64,000 nt of DNA from JAAYAO01 sp051133435 (GTDB lineage Bacteria; Actinomycetota; Actinomycetes; Propionibacteriales; Propionibacteriaceae), in NCBI RefSeq assembly GCF_051133435.1, contig NZ_JBPGNY010000005.1, positions 124,001-188,000 of the forward strand, written 5' to 3'. Made by a program: the position numbers and the translations under genes. This document shows, piece by piece, positions 51,517 through 60,606 of the stretch. The notes beneath the pieces are model-generated. The model did no database searches. It was not told the DNA's origin and saw only the letters and a program-made list of their open reading frames with translations. Numbering within the stretch: position 1 is the first letter of the stretch; each line of letters begins with the position of its first letter.

Positions 51517-52170
51517 TCAGGACGTGACCAGCCCGGATCGGTGGGCAATCACCACCAACTCCGGGCGATCCCGGGCGCCGATCTTCGCGAGGATTCGGCT
51601 GACATACGTGCGGGCGGTCGCCGGGCTGAGGTGTAGGACGGCCGCAATCTCATCATTGGTGTCCCCGTGCCCGATCCTGGTGAGAACCTCGATCTCCCTG
51701 GCACTGAGCAAAGCGAGCCGGGGGTCCGGAGTCGCGGCGGCGCGTCCGGATGCGACCAGGCCCATCAACCGTTCGATGATCGCCGGCGAGAGCAGTCTCT
51801 CTCCTCGGCCGGCCCGGGTAACGGCGTCGCGCAGGTCGTCACGGGTTGTGTTCTTGAGCAGATAACCGACCGCGCCGGCTCGGATGGCACGGACGATGTC
51901 GGTGTCAGCGTCGAAGGTCGTCAGGACGACGACGTGGGTGTCTTCCAGTTGCTCGTCGGCGCGGATCACCTCTGTCGCCTCGATGCCGTCCATCACCGGC
52001 ATGCGAAGATCCATCAACACCACGTCGGGTCTGTACCTGCGGACGACTTCGACACCGCTGCGGCCGTCCGTGGCCTCCGCAACAACTCGGATGCTGTCAT
52101 CTCGCGAAAGCAGGGTGCGCAGGCCGGCGCGAACCAAATCCTGATCATCCACAAGAACGACGGAAGTCAT
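51517..52170 (-). CDS. LuxR-type response regulator
   Basis: NarL/LuxR-family regulator of 217 residues. The receiver domain has Asp54 (LMDLRMPVMDG) as phospho-acceptor and the switch Lys in GYLLKNT. The C-terminal HTH (LSAREIEVLTRIGHGDTNDEIAAVLHLSPATARTYVSRILAKIG) binds DNA. It overlaps the kinase gene upstream by four bases (ATGA), so they are a cognate pair. Confidence 0.95.
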   Translation of the reverse strand: MTSVVLVDDQDLVRAGLRTLLSRDDSIRVVAEATDGRSGVEVVRRYRPDVVLMDLRMPVMDGIEATEVIRADEQLEDTHVVVLTTFDADTDIVRAIRAGAVGYLLKNTTRDDLRDAVTRAGRGERLLSPAIIERLMGLVASGRAAATPDPRLALLSAREIEVLTRIGHGDTNDEIAAVLHLSPATARTYVSRILAKIGARDRPELVVIAHRSGLVTS

Positions 52171-53360
52171 GTCTGCACCACCACCGGAAAGGACGCGCGC
52201 ACGGCGAATCCGGCCTCCTGTGGTCCCGCGTCGAAAGTGCCGCCGAGAAGCTGGGTGCGCTCCCGCATGCCGGCCAGGCCGCTTCCTCGGTCGTTTCGAT
52301 GCTCGGTGGGCCGGGCCGAGCCAGAGTTGCCGTCATTGACGACGCTGACGGTCACCGCGTCGGCTGTTTGTCTGACATCCACGTCCACACGTGCGGCCGC
52401 TGCATGCCGCACGACATTGGTGATGGACTCCTGTACGACTCGAAACACTGCGGCTTCGACAGGGGGTGGCAACTGCGAATGAACGTCAACGCGCGCGTGG
52501 ACCTCCAGGCCGGCCTGCTTGGCCGGCAGGACGGCGGACTCAAGATCGCTGATCCGAAGGAGTGGCCGGCCGGCGGACTCTTCCTTCCGAAGGTTGGCGA
52601 CGGTGCGGCGCACTTCTTCGAAGGTTGTTGAGGTCGTGCTCGCGATGACCGCCAGCGCTTCGCGGGCCACCGCATTGTCGGCTTCGGAGAGCTTGGCGGA
52701 TTCCATAGCTTCCTCCGCGATCTGGGTATGGAGCGTTACCACCGTCAAGGCGTGCCCGACCGAATCGTGCAGTTCTCGCGCGATGGAGAGACGTTCGGAC
52801 ATCGCCCGCTGCTCGGCCTGGCGTGCGTAGCGGTCCAAGGTGAGATCCGCGATCCGGGAGGATTTGTGACGAAGTTGTCTGCGCGACCTCACGTTGTCCC
52901 CGAACGCGATTGCCCCGGCCAGCAGCAGCGCGTGTCCGGGCAGTTCATAGCCCACCACCAGGGCCGGGGCCTGTCCGATGGCGAGTCGGTACCCGATGGA
53001 GATGGCCAACACTGACGCGGACGCGACGATCGCTGCTGCGGCTCGGCCGTACTCGGCGGCCGAGAACACTGCCGCCGCCAGTGGCACCGATACGCCGATC
53101 GCCGGGTAGCCGGACGCGTAGTACGCGATGACACCGCCTGCAGTCAGGAGTACCACGATCAACGGGTAGCGCCGTCGGGCCAGCATGAGTGCACCCAGGC
53201 CGACCGCCCACAGGTAGGCCCACCCGTCGGGGTCCGCGCTGTCGATATCGGCAGCAATGAACAGGGACACGACGAGAGTCACGCCGATGCCCAAGAGGCC
53301 ATCGAGCACCCAGGGAGCGGGACGTGAGGCAGGCTCCGGAGCTGACGCGTCCGCCGTCAT
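52167..53360 (-). CDS. Sensor histidine kinase (HisKA_3)
   Basis: A 397-residue membrane kinase. Five or six N-terminal helices (about 18-155) without a large external sensor domain, then the HisKA_3 motif LSIARELHDSVGHALTVV with the phospho-acceptor His198. The C-terminal ATPase domain has a G box GSGLAGMRERTQLLGG. This is the DesK/NarX-like class pairing with LuxR regulators. It is coupled to the response regulator by an ATGA overlap. The signal is unknown. Confidence 0.94.
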   Translation of the reverse strand: MTADASAPEPASRPAPWVLDGLLGIGVTLVVSLFIAADIDSADPDGWAYLWAVGLGALMLARRRYPLIVVLLTAGGVIAYYASGYPAIGVSVPLAAAVFSAAEYGRAAAAIVASASVLAISIGYRLAIGQAPALVVGYELPGHALLLAGAIAFGDNVRSRRQLRHKSSRIADLTLDRYARQAEQRAMSERLSIARELHDSVGHALTVVTLHTQIAEEAMESAKLSEADNAVAREALAVIASTTSTTFEEVRRTVANLRKEESAGRPLLRISDLESAVLPAKQAGLEVHARVDVHSQLPPPVEAAVFRVVQESITNVVRHAAAARVDVDVRQTADAVTVSVVNDGNSGSARPTEHRNDRGSGLAGMRERTQLLGGTFDAGPQEAGFAVRASFPVVVQT

Positions 53361-53449
53361 GGAGTCATAATATGACCGCGTGGAAAAGGTTGGGAGTCGT
53401 CGGAGAGCGACTTCTTCATGATCCTCGTCGGGTTCCGTCGAGCGCACCG

Positions 53450-54475
53450 CTACCAGCTCCGCAGCCCGAGCCTGAGCATTCGATCTCGGGCTGGAGCACC
53501 TTGGTCGGCGGTGGCAACTCTGTTCAGGATCCTCGCCATGGCAACCATTCGACGAGTCGGCGCGCGACGGGCTCTGTCATAGCGGCGCAGGCCTTGGCGA
53601 ATGGTTCCACTGCTGCGGAGCGCTTGAGCGAGGACGACCGCGTCGACCAAGGCTTCGCAGGCTCCACGCCCAAGGTTCGGTGCCATGGCATGAGCGGCGT
53701 CGCCGACCAGAACGGTGTTGCCACGAAAATAGGGGTGTCGCAATGACACATCGGCCAAGCATCGTCGGTCGACGTCCCCACTGCTGATCCCGTCCAGAAC
53801 CCGACGAATCTGCAGATGCCACTCGGAGAAGCGCCGGCGAAGCGTCTGCACGTCATCGGCACCGCTCTGTTCGAGGTGGCTGTGCCGTAGGCACGCGAAC
53901 CAGTTCGTCCGTCCGTCACCGGTCGGTGTGATCCCGAACAAGGCGCCGCGCCCCCATGTCTCGGTGACCGCTTCCACTCCCCGGTCCACGACTCCCCTGA
54001 AGGCGATCGTGGGCAGCGGACGCTCGACCGGTGACCCCCAGGTGCGCAGTCTGACAGCGCTGTGTATGCCGTCGGCACCGACCACGAGATCCGACTCCGG
54101 CAAGGAGTCGGTTGGTTTCACCTCGCGGGACCAGTGGATGGTGTTGGGTGGCACTGCGTCGAGCAATATGCGCACGAGGCGCTCCCTCGCGATCAGGTGA
54201 GCACTCCGAGAAGAAGGGACGCGGGCGATGAGCCGTCCACTCGGGTCCAGAATGGTTGCGCCGTGGCTGAGGGCGCTGTGCCGACGCACCGTGTCGCCCA
54301 CGCCGATGGCATCGAGCGCGCGCATCGCCTCGGGCCACATACCCACCGCGGTTCCACCGGTGGTTGGTATGTCAGCCCGCTCCCGGACGGTCACACTCCA
54401 GCCTGTCTTGCCGAGCGCGATGGCGGTCGCGAGACCCCCGATGCCTGCACCGACGATGATGGCGTGGTTCTGCAC
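53450..54475 (-). CDS. FAD-dependent monooxygenase
   Basis: Group A flavin monooxygenase of 341 residues. FAD-binding GxGxxG in IIVGAGIGGLATAIALGKTGW, the DG motif in DLVVGADGIHSAVRL, and the GD motif in NTVLVGDAAHAMAPNLGRGACEALVDA. Such enzymes hydroxylate aromatic or polyketide substrates; some inactivate tetracyclines or rifamycins. Substrate not assigned. GTG 54475 is used because GAGGAAGG precedes it. It is upstream of the kinase gene by about 90 bases on the same strand. Confidence 0.9.
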   Translation of the reverse strand: MQNHAIIVGAGIGGLATAIALGKTGWSVTVRERADIPTTGGTAVGMWPEAMRALDAIGVGDTVRRHSALSHGATILDPSGRLIARVPSSRSAHLIARERLVRILLDAVPPNTIHWSREVKPTDSLPESDLVVGADGIHSAVRLRTWGSPVERPLPTIAFRGVVDRGVEAVTETWGRGALFGITPTGDGRTNWFACLRHSHLEQSGADDVQTLRRRFSEWHLQIRRVLDGISSGDVDRRCLADVSLRHPYFRGNTVLVGDAAHAMAPNLGRGACEALVDAVVLAQALRSSGTIRQGLRRYDRARRAPTRRMVAMARILNRVATADQGAPARDRMLRLGLRSW

Positions 54476-54725
54476 GAATGGCCCTTCCTCCGATGAGATG
54501 GCAACGGCCCACCCAGCGGTGCCGATCACATCAGCGGGAACCGTGCGGCCCTGAGAGCTGCTGCCCCGAGAGCTCGGTTTTCCAAGCTAGGCGGTGGGTG
54601 CGCGCGGTACAGTCGAGCCAGGGCGACGAAGTTGCTGCCCCGGGGCGATCGCCGAGAGAGGGCAGCAGGCCCCACCATCCGCAGTACCAAGGCCCGCCAC
54701 GAGGGCGCGCCGAAAGGCGGTAACA

Positions 54726-55712
54726 GTGCGCATCCTGGTACTGGGCGGGACATCGTTCATCGGCCACGCAATCTCACGCACCCTGATCGATCACGGACAC
54801 ACCGTGGCCATCTGCCACCGGGGCCGAACCGAGCCATCCGATCTCGACCGGACACATCACATTCACACCGATCGGTCGAATCTCGGCGCCGTCCGGCGCG
54901 AGCTCGCATCCTTCTGCCCGGAGGCACTCATCGACACGTATGCACTCACGCGGCGCGACGCGGAAGTGGCCGTCGCCAATCTGCCGGCCGACATCCCTGC
55001 GGTCGTCCTGTCGAGCCTGGACGTCTACGAAGCCTTCGATGGCTTCCTCGCCGGCCGTGCCGTCGCTCCCCTACCCCTGCGAGAAGATTCCGCGCTCCGC
55101 TCGCGTCGCTACCTCTACCGCGGTGAGTCACAGCCGGGAGTGTCGGACGACTACGAGAAGATCGACGTGGAAGCGGTTTGGTCCGAGCGAGGAGCCTGCA
55201 TCCTGCGATTGCCGATGGTTTATGGCCCACGGGACCCGCAATGCCGCGAAGGCTTCCTTCTCCGCCGCCTGGCGTCGGGTCGGCGTGAGATCCCGATCGG
55301 CGCGGGAAACCTGCTCTGGAGTCGTGCGCACGTCGACGATGTCGCAGAGGTCGTCACGAGGGCCATCGAGAACCCCGCAACACAGGGAACGATCATGAAC
55401 ATCGCCGAATCGGTGACACCTTCCATCGAACAGTGGATGTCCCAGATCGCCGCGGCCATGAGCCTCGAGGTCGACCTCGTTGCCGTCGCGGAGGATGCCG
55501 TGCCACCCGATCTTGTGCTGACGAGGACGCACAAACAGCACGTGGTTGCCGATACCCGCCTGGCGGAGAAACTCCTGTTTCGGGGCGGTCCGGACCTCCG
55601 GGAACGGGTATCGCAATCTGTGGCTTGGCACCTGCAGCACAAGACCTGGGTTCCCTGGACGGAGGAGGACGCGGTGGCCGACGACTTCGCTTTGCAGCAG
55701 CGGCTGGCATGA
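54726..55712 (+). CDS. NAD-dependent epimerase/dehydratase family protein
   Basis: Short-chain extended reductase of 328 residues. The NAD motif is ILVLGGTSFIGHAI at the N terminus. The usual YxxxK catalytic pair is hard to place; DDYEKIDVEAVW may carry it (Tyr and Lys three residues apart rather than four). PMVYGPRDPQ and a C-terminal WMSQIAAAMSLEVDLV fit nucleotide-sugar or nucleoside-modifying members. AAAGGCGG lies before GTG 54726. It is divergent from the FAD monooxygenase and followed after 85 bases by an APH-like gene. Confidence 0.85.
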   Translation: MRILVLGGTSFIGHAISRTLIDHGHTVAICHRGRTEPSDLDRTHHIHTDRSNLGAVRRELASFCPEALIDTYALTRRDAEVAVANLPADIPAVVLSSLDVYEAFDGFLAGRAVAPLPLREDSALRSRRYLYRGESQPGVSDDYEKIDVEAVWSERGACILRLPMVYGPRDPQCREGFLLRRLASGRREIPIGAGNLLWSRAHVDDVAEVVTRAIENPATQGTIMNIAESVTPSIEQWMSQIAAAMSLEVDLVAVAEDAVPPDLVLTRTHKQHVVADTRLAEKLLFRGGPDLRERVSQSVAWHLQHKTWVPWTEEDAVADDFALQQRLA

Positions 55713-55797
55713 CGCGGCTGCTGAAGAAGACGGGCCCACCATTGGCCACATCACCATCGTCGCCGTCAGAGTGTGCCGAGGCCGGTAGAGGAAGCCC

Positions 55798-56658
55798 ATG
55801 ACATCTGCAGTGAGCCCACGGGACCGAGCCCTGTTGTCGGAGGTCGGAAGACGCGGTCGATTGTGGTCGCCCAGCGCTGAGCCAACCCTGATCTCCCGTG
55901 GGGCCGAGAACACGACGTGGGCTGTCGAGGACTACATAGTTCGGTACTCCGATGATGTTGAATCCGTCAGCCGCGAGGTCGAGTTGCTCAACGCCCTTGC
56001 GCGGGCGACCTCGACCCCGACGCCAACACCGGATCTACACGAGGCGGATCTGGGGATCTTCGCCTACAGACGTCTTCGTGGCACACCCCTGATGCACCTG
56101 ACCCAGCGGACGTCCCCGGCCATCCTTGCGGCGCTCATCGACGCATTGTCCGCTCTCCGAGAGTGCCTTCCTGCCTCTCGACTTCTGATCGACCGGTATC
56201 CCAACCAGGAGTGGCACACAGACGCCTTGCACACGTACCACACGGTGCGGCCTCGACTCACCGACAGCCAAGCTCGCCTCGTGGGTGCATTCCTGGACGA
56301 ACCGCCGCCACCCTCCCGAGCCTTGGCATCCGCTCAGCACAATGACTTGGGCGCGGAACACATCCTCATCAACGACCGCGGAGCGCTGAGCGGCATTCTT
56401 GACTGGTCCGATGTGGCGCTGGCCGACCCTGCGCGCGATATCGGCTCCATCTACCGAGATCTCGGACCCGCCGCGGCGGGCTTTGTCAGCGAGACCCTGA
56501 ACGGTCCTCTGACCGATGATGAGCTCCGTCGCGTCCGCTTCCACGCCCGTTGCCGATGGCTTGAGGATCTGGCCTTCGGCATCACGAACCCCATCCTTGG
56601 CAAGCCCTATCTCGACAACGCCTGGTTCACCTTCGACCACACCTTCGGCGCCGCTTGA
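55798..56658 (+). CDS. Aminoglycoside phosphotransferase-like kinase
   Basis: A 286-residue APH-fold protein. The Brenner loop is HNDLGAEHILIND and the metal Asp is in GILDWSDVALADPARDIG. Members confer aminoglycoside or macrolide resistance or phosphorylate metabolites; substrate unknown. GAGGAAG is four bases before the ATG. It is codirectional with the epimerase and close to an ABC-F gene, so an antibiotic-related role is possible but unproved. Confidence 0.87.
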   Translation: MTSAVSPRDRALLSEVGRRGRLWSPSAEPTLISRGAENTTWAVEDYIVRYSDDVESVSREVELLNALARATSTPTPTPDLHEADLGIFAYRRLRGTPLMHLTQRTSPAILAALIDALSALRECLPASRLLIDRYPNQEWHTDALHTYHTVRPRLTDSQARLVGAFLDEPPPPSRALASAQHNDLGAEHILINDRGALSGILDWSDVALADPARDIGSIYRDLGPAAAGFVSETLNGPLTDDELRRVRFHARCRWLEDLAFGITNPILGKPYLDNAWFTFDHTFGAA

Positions 56659-56674
56659 TGGACCGGAACGCCCA

Positions 56675-57565
56675 TCAGCATTCCGTGGACGCAATCTCCA
56701 GGGCGATGTCGAGCACCGACGCTTCGTCCCGTATGACAACATCTGGCAGCACACCAACCTGGTCCCAGTTGGTCCCGGTTCGAGGATCGATGGGTGCCCC
56801 GGTCGAGATGTAGATGTGGAAGCCGGACGGATGCGCGAACAGATCGACGGGATTCGCTGCACCGACGCTCGGGATGCCAACGATCGTGGCACGTGACAAC
56901 GACTGCAAGGCGTAGGCCAGGCTCTCGGCCGCCGATGCGGTGCGGTTGTTCACCACGACCACGACCGGCAGCGTCGCCAGACTCCTGATGGAGGGATCGG
57001 GGCGGGTCATGGCGACGCGAGATCGCCCAGCACTCCGGTAGGTGAGGACATGCACCGGATCGGCACCGAGCAACGGAGCGAGCAGATACTCGACCATGGA
57101 GGGCCAGCCGCCGTCATTGTCACGAACATCGATCACCGCATAATCGCAATCTCCCAGGTACCCGAGCGATTGACGGGCAAGGTCCGCGCAGGCCGGATCA
57201 GCGATGTCATCGAACCGGTGAATCGCCAGGACACCTCCCCGTCCGCGACGCTGAAAGCTCATCGCCTCCGCCGCCTGTTGCTCAGTGGTCGTGACGCCGG
57301 GTCGGTCCGGCTGACCCCACATGACCGAGAAGTGACGGTCATGGAGACGCAGCCGGTGGGTGAGGTGCTTTGCGAACCGTGAGGCACGAACTCCGTCCTC
57401 GTTCGTGGCCGTGGCCCGCAGCTCGTCTGCGCAGACCCGGGCGAGGTCGCTGAAGACATAGTGCTTCACGATCAAGTCGGCGAAGTCTTCGAGCACCTGG
57501 CGCTGCAGGGATGAATCCACCCACCCATCGGACCAAACAGACGACCCCGAAGCAGTTACGACCAT
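56675..57565 (-). CDS. S41-family peptidase-like protein
   Basis: A 296-residue protein with the tail-specific protease / IRBP fold. An N-terminal helical region leads to DYAVIDVRDNDGGWPSMVEYLLAPLL and the nucleophile Ser in VVVVNNRTASAAESLAYALQ. The Lys normally found one helix later is not evident (Ser-Arg-Ala-Thr instead), so peptidase activity is doubtful. There is no signal peptide or PDZ domain. GGAGG precedes ATG 57565. Confidence 0.8.
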   Translation of the reverse strand: MVVTASGSSVWSDGWVDSSLQRQVLEDFADLIVKHYVFSDLARVCADELRATATNEDGVRASRFAKHLTHRLRLHDRHFSVMWGQPDRPGVTTTEQQAAEAMSFQRRGRGGVLAIHRFDDIADPACADLARQSLGYLGDCDYAVIDVRDNDGGWPSMVEYLLAPLLGADPVHVLTYRSAGRSRVAMTRPDPSIRSLATLPVVVVVNNRTASAAESLAYALQSLSRATIVGIPSVGAANPVDLFAHPSGFHIYISTGAPIDPRTGTNWDQVGVLPDVVIRDEASVLDIALEIASTEC

Positions 57566-57797
57566 GAAAGTGCCTCCGTTCGTTGCTGGGCACAATTGCG
57601 CTTGCGCGCCGTCACTCTAGGAAGTGCCGGAGCAACCGGGAGTCGTAGCGGAAGGACCGCTTTGTCGCCCACGAACAACTGCGCACATGTGCCGCACCGC
57701 TCAGCGCCCTTGAAGGTCGGGGCCAATAAATGGCTCGCACCTACGCAGGGCTCGACCTACGATGAGACACAGCATCCCCGAACAAGGACTTCTCATC

Positions 57798-57845
57798 GTG
57801 CTGATTCACGACCGTCTTCCCGCACCCCGTGCGCTGACGTCGTAG
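57798..57845 (+). CDS. 15-aa regulatory leader peptide of the ABC-F gene
   Basis: GTG 57798 to TAG 57843-57845 encodes MLIHDRLPAPRALTS. AAGGA (57784-57788) lies nine bases upstream, and TACGAT (57758-57763) is a plausible -10 for the leader. The last codons contain GCGCTGAC (57831-57838), which is complementary to GTCAGCGC at 57868-57875 in the downstream attenuator. A ribosome finishing the peptide would cover this segment, and one stalled early would leave it free. The gap 57566-57757 holds nothing else that I can support. Confidence 0.5.
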   Translation: MLIHDRLPAPRALTS

Positions 57846-57857
57846 CAGCCCGTCCGA

Positions 57858-57899
57858 AGGCTCCGCTGTCAGCGCCATCCGCTGACAATCCAGGAGCCT
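57858..57899 (+). promoter_or_regulatory. Translational attenuator masking the ABC-F ribosome site
   Basis: AGGCTCC (57858-57864) pairs perfectly with GGAGCCT (57893-57899), which contains the Shine-Dalgarno GGAG. Inside it TGTCAGCG (57867-57874) pairs with CGCTGACA (57880-57887), giving 15 bp in total. The alternative partner of the inner 5' arm is GCGCTGAC in the leader peptide. The two pairings exclude each other, which is the layout of drug-induced attenuators upstream of erm and ABC-F genes. Confidence 0.6.
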
Positions 57900-57900
57900 C

Positions 57901-59502
57901 ATGCATTTCTCCCATCCTTCCGTCGTCCTCGACGACGTTTCCTTCATCTGGCCGGACGGCACACCGGCCCTGACCGGCATCACTGCCGCTTTCGGCCCGG
58001 GACGCACCGGCCTGGTCGGGGCCAATGGCACCGGCAAGACCACCCTGCTGCGGTTGATCCACGGCGAGCTTCGGCCCACCTCGGGCACCATCGCCGTATC
58101 CGGCCGGGTTGGCCGGCTGCCCCAGATCCTCACTTTGCGCACCCGCGCCACAGTGGTCGATCTGTTGGGGGTCGGTGCCACGGTCGAGGCGCTGCATGCC
58201 ATCGAGGCGGGCGACCCGAGCCCGAGGCACTTCGAGGCCATCGGCGACGACTGGGACGTCGAGGCCAAGGCTCGGGCATGCCTGGACGCGATCGGCCTGA
58301 CCAGCATCGAACTCGACCGCCGCGTCGGCACGCTCTCCGGTGGCGAGACCCTGTTGGTCGCCCTGGCGGGCTTGCAACTGAGCGGCGATCAGGTGGTGCT
58401 GCTCGATGAGCCGACGAACAATCTGGACCGACCGGCGCGCCACCGTCTCTACGACGCCCTGCAGGTCTGGCCTGGCGCACTGATCGTGGTCAGCCACGAC
58501 GTCACCCTGCTCGACCTGATGGACGACACCGCAGAACTGCACGCCGGCGCCCTGACGGTCTTCGGCGGTGGCTTCACCGATTTCCAGGAATACCTCGCCC
58601 GGGAACAGGCAGCAGCCGAACAGGCACTGCGCAACGCCCATCAAAAGCTCAAGACCGAGCAACGCCAACGTATCGAGGCCGAAACGAAACTGGCCCGTCG
58701 GCAGAGATACGCCCGCACCGACTTCGAGAACAAGCGCAAGCCGAGAATGGTCATGAACCAACGCAAGACCGAAGCGCAGGTGTCGGCCGGCAAGCTGCGC
58801 GGCGAACACGACGAGAAGATCGCGGCTGCGCGCCGGGACGTCGATGAGCAGCACCAGCGCATCCGCCGCGACAACCGGATTCGGATCGACCTGCCGGACC
58901 CCGGCGTACATGCTTCGCGCCGGTTGGCCGAGTTCTGGGACGAACACGGCACCACGGTCACCGTGCAGGGTCCGGAACGACTGGCCCTGATCGGACGCAA
59001 CGGCGCCGGCAAGACCCGCCTGATGGAGAAGCTCATCCACCCCGCTCGGGCCACCGTCGGACCCCTCACCGCCATCGCGCACACCGACCGAATCGGCTAC
59101 CTGCCGCAGCGACTCGACCACCTGGACGACAACCTCAGCATCATCGACAGTGTCCGGGCCCACGCCCCGAACACCGAACCCGAAACACTGCGTGCCAACC
59201 TGGCCCGGTTCCTGTTTCGTGGCGACAGCATCACCCGCCCGGTCGCGACCCTGTCCGGTGGCGAGCGCTTTCGGGTGGCCCTTGCTGCACTGCTGCTCGC
59301 CGAACCGCCGAATCAGTTGGTGGTGCTCGACGAGCCGACCAACAATCTCGATCTGGCGAGCATCGATCAACTCGTCTCGGCCCTGGACAACTATCGGGGT
59401 GGACTGATCGTGGTCAGCCACGACGACGCTTTCCTGCGGCGGTTGCGGATCGATGTACAGGTCGAACTCGAGGACGAAACACTGCAGGTGATCGACGCCT
59501 GA
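57901..59502 (+). CDS. ABC-F family ATPase (ribosome-protection type)
   Basis: Soluble protein of 533 residues with two ABC cassettes and no membrane segment. Walker A motifs are GANGTGKTTLL (about 40-50) and GRNGAGKTRLM. The signatures are LSGGETLLVALAGL and LSGGERFRVALAALL, and both Walker B ends read DEPTNNLD. The linker between the cassettes is rich in Arg/Lys/Gln and coiled. ABC-F proteins bind the ribosomal E site and displace antibiotics or rescue stalled ribosomes. The inducible-looking leader favours a resistance role against a ribosome-targeting drug. CAGGAG is four bases before the ATG. Confidence 0.93.
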   Translation: MHFSHPSVVLDDVSFIWPDGTPALTGITAAFGPGRTGLVGANGTGKTTLLRLIHGELRPTSGTIAVSGRVGRLPQILTLRTRATVVDLLGVGATVEALHAIEAGDPSPRHFEAIGDDWDVEAKARACLDAIGLTSIELDRRVGTLSGGETLLVALAGLQLSGDQVVLLDEPTNNLDRPARHRLYDALQVWPGALIVVSHDVTLLDLMDDTAELHAGALTVFGGGFTDFQEYLAREQAAAEQALRNAHQKLKTEQRQRIEAETKLARRQRYARTDFENKRKPRMVMNQRKTEAQVSAGKLRGEHDEKIAAARRDVDEQHQRIRRDNRIRIDLPDPGVHASRRLAEFWDEHGTTVTVQGPERLALIGRNGAGKTRLMEKLIHPARATVGPLTAIAHTDRIGYLPQRLDHLDDNLSIIDSVRAHAPNTEPETLRANLARFLFRGDSITRPVATLSGGERFRVALAALLLAEPPNQLVVLDEPTNNLDLASIDQLVSALDNYRGGLIVVSHDDAFLRRLRIDVQVELEDETLQVIDA

Positions 59503-59575
59503 GACAGCGCCGGACGAGCGGTCTTCTGTCGTCGGGTTACCGCTCGGTGGGCGTGGTGCTGGCTAAGGTGTGCCC

Positions 59576-60298
59576 ATGTCCGGCGACCTGACTCGACCCG
59601 CCACCGAATCGACGGTGAACCGGGTCCTCTCCCCCGACCGTCCCTGGGTGCGCATCCTGCGACTACTGATGGGGCTCTTCGCGCTGGCTGCGGTGGGCTA
59701 CAACACCTACCAGTCGGCCACCGGGGCCGGGGACTCCACCGTGGTGCAACTGTTCTCGATGTTCACCATCCAATCGAACCTGGTGTTCGCGGCGGTGCTG
59801 ATCATCGGAGCCCTGGTCGCCCGGGCACGACTCCCCCACTGGTGGGATCACCTGCGGGGCGCTTTGGCCTTCTACCTGGTGATGACCGGCATCGTCTACG
59901 CGCTCCTGGTCGCACCCGCGAGCGAGGTGTGGAGTTGGGACATCACCTGGACGAACCTGGCCCTGCACCGGCTCGCACCATGGTTCGCCTTCCTCGACTG
60001 GGTGCTGGTCACCATGTGGGTTCGCGCCCGGCTCTGGCGGGTGCTGGCCTGGGTCGCCTACCCGGCGGCCTTCCTGGCCTACACCTGGATTCGCGGGGCG
60101 ATCGTGCACTGGTACCCCTACAGCTTTCTCGACCCGCGACCGCCGAGCAACTGGAACACCGTGCTGGTGGTGACCGGCATCGTGTTGATCGCCTTCCTGG
60201 TCATGTCGCTGGTGCTGCACCTGCTCGGCAACCTGCGGGTGCGGCTCGCCGAGCGCGCCGCCCTGCCCGAGAACCGGGCGGGGAGCCTGACACGATGA
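59576..60298 (+). CDS. Pr6Pr family membrane protein
   Basis: A 240-residue protein with six membrane helices. The conserved FSMFTIQSNLVFAAVLIIGAL, HRLAPWFAFLDWVL, YPAAFLAYTWIRGAIVHWYPYSFLD stretches match the Pr6Pr group (distantly related to FAR-17a/AIG1). Function unknown. TAAGGT is six bases before ATG 59576 and also contains an AAGG that could serve as ribosome site. Confidence 0.85.
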   Translation: MSGDLTRPATESTVNRVLSPDRPWVRILRLLMGLFALAAVGYNTYQSATGAGDSTVVQLFSMFTIQSNLVFAAVLIIGALVARARLPHWWDHLRGALAFYLVMTGIVYALLVAPASEVWSWDITWTNLALHRLAPWFAFLDWVLVTMWVRARLWRVLAWVAYPAAFLAYTWIRGAIVHWYPYSFLDPRPPSNWNTVLVVTGIVLIAFLVMSLVLHLLGNLRVRLAERAALPENRAGSLTR

Positions 60299-60302
60299 GG
60301 CC

Positions 60303-60599
60303 ATGCTTGTTGCCTTCTCCGTAGCCCCCGCCGGTCACGAATCGGTTCACGAGGCGGTCGCCGAGGCCGTCCGGATCGTGCGTGAATCCGGCCTGCCGAA
60401 CCGCACCGATGCGATGTTCACCACCATCGAGGGTGAGTGGGACGAGTGCATGGACGTGGTGCGCCGCGCCACCGAGGCCTGCGCCAAGTACGGCAACCGG
60501 GTCTCGTTGGTGTTGAAGGCCGACATCCGCCCCGGCTACACCGGGCAACTCACCGCCAAGGTAGAACGGGTCGAGGCGCACCTCGACAGCGAGGGCTGA
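60303..60599 (+). CDS. Thiamine-binding protein (MTH1187/YkoF-like)
   Basis: A 98-residue ferredoxin-like protein. MLVAFSVAPAG, then VAEAVRIVRESGLPNRTDAMFTTIEGEWDECMDVVRRATEAC, and RVSLVLKADIRPGYTGQLTAKVERVE match the DUF77 family that binds thiamine or its hydroxymethylpyrimidine moiety. It starts four bases after the Pr6Pr gene, so the two are likely cotranscribed. Confidence 0.9.
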   Translation: MLVAFSVAPAGHESVHEAVAEAVRIVRESGLPNRTDAMFTTIEGEWDECMDVVRRATEACAKYGNRVSLVLKADIRPGYTGQLTAKVERVEAHLDSEG

Positions 60600-60606
60600 A
60601 AGGGCC

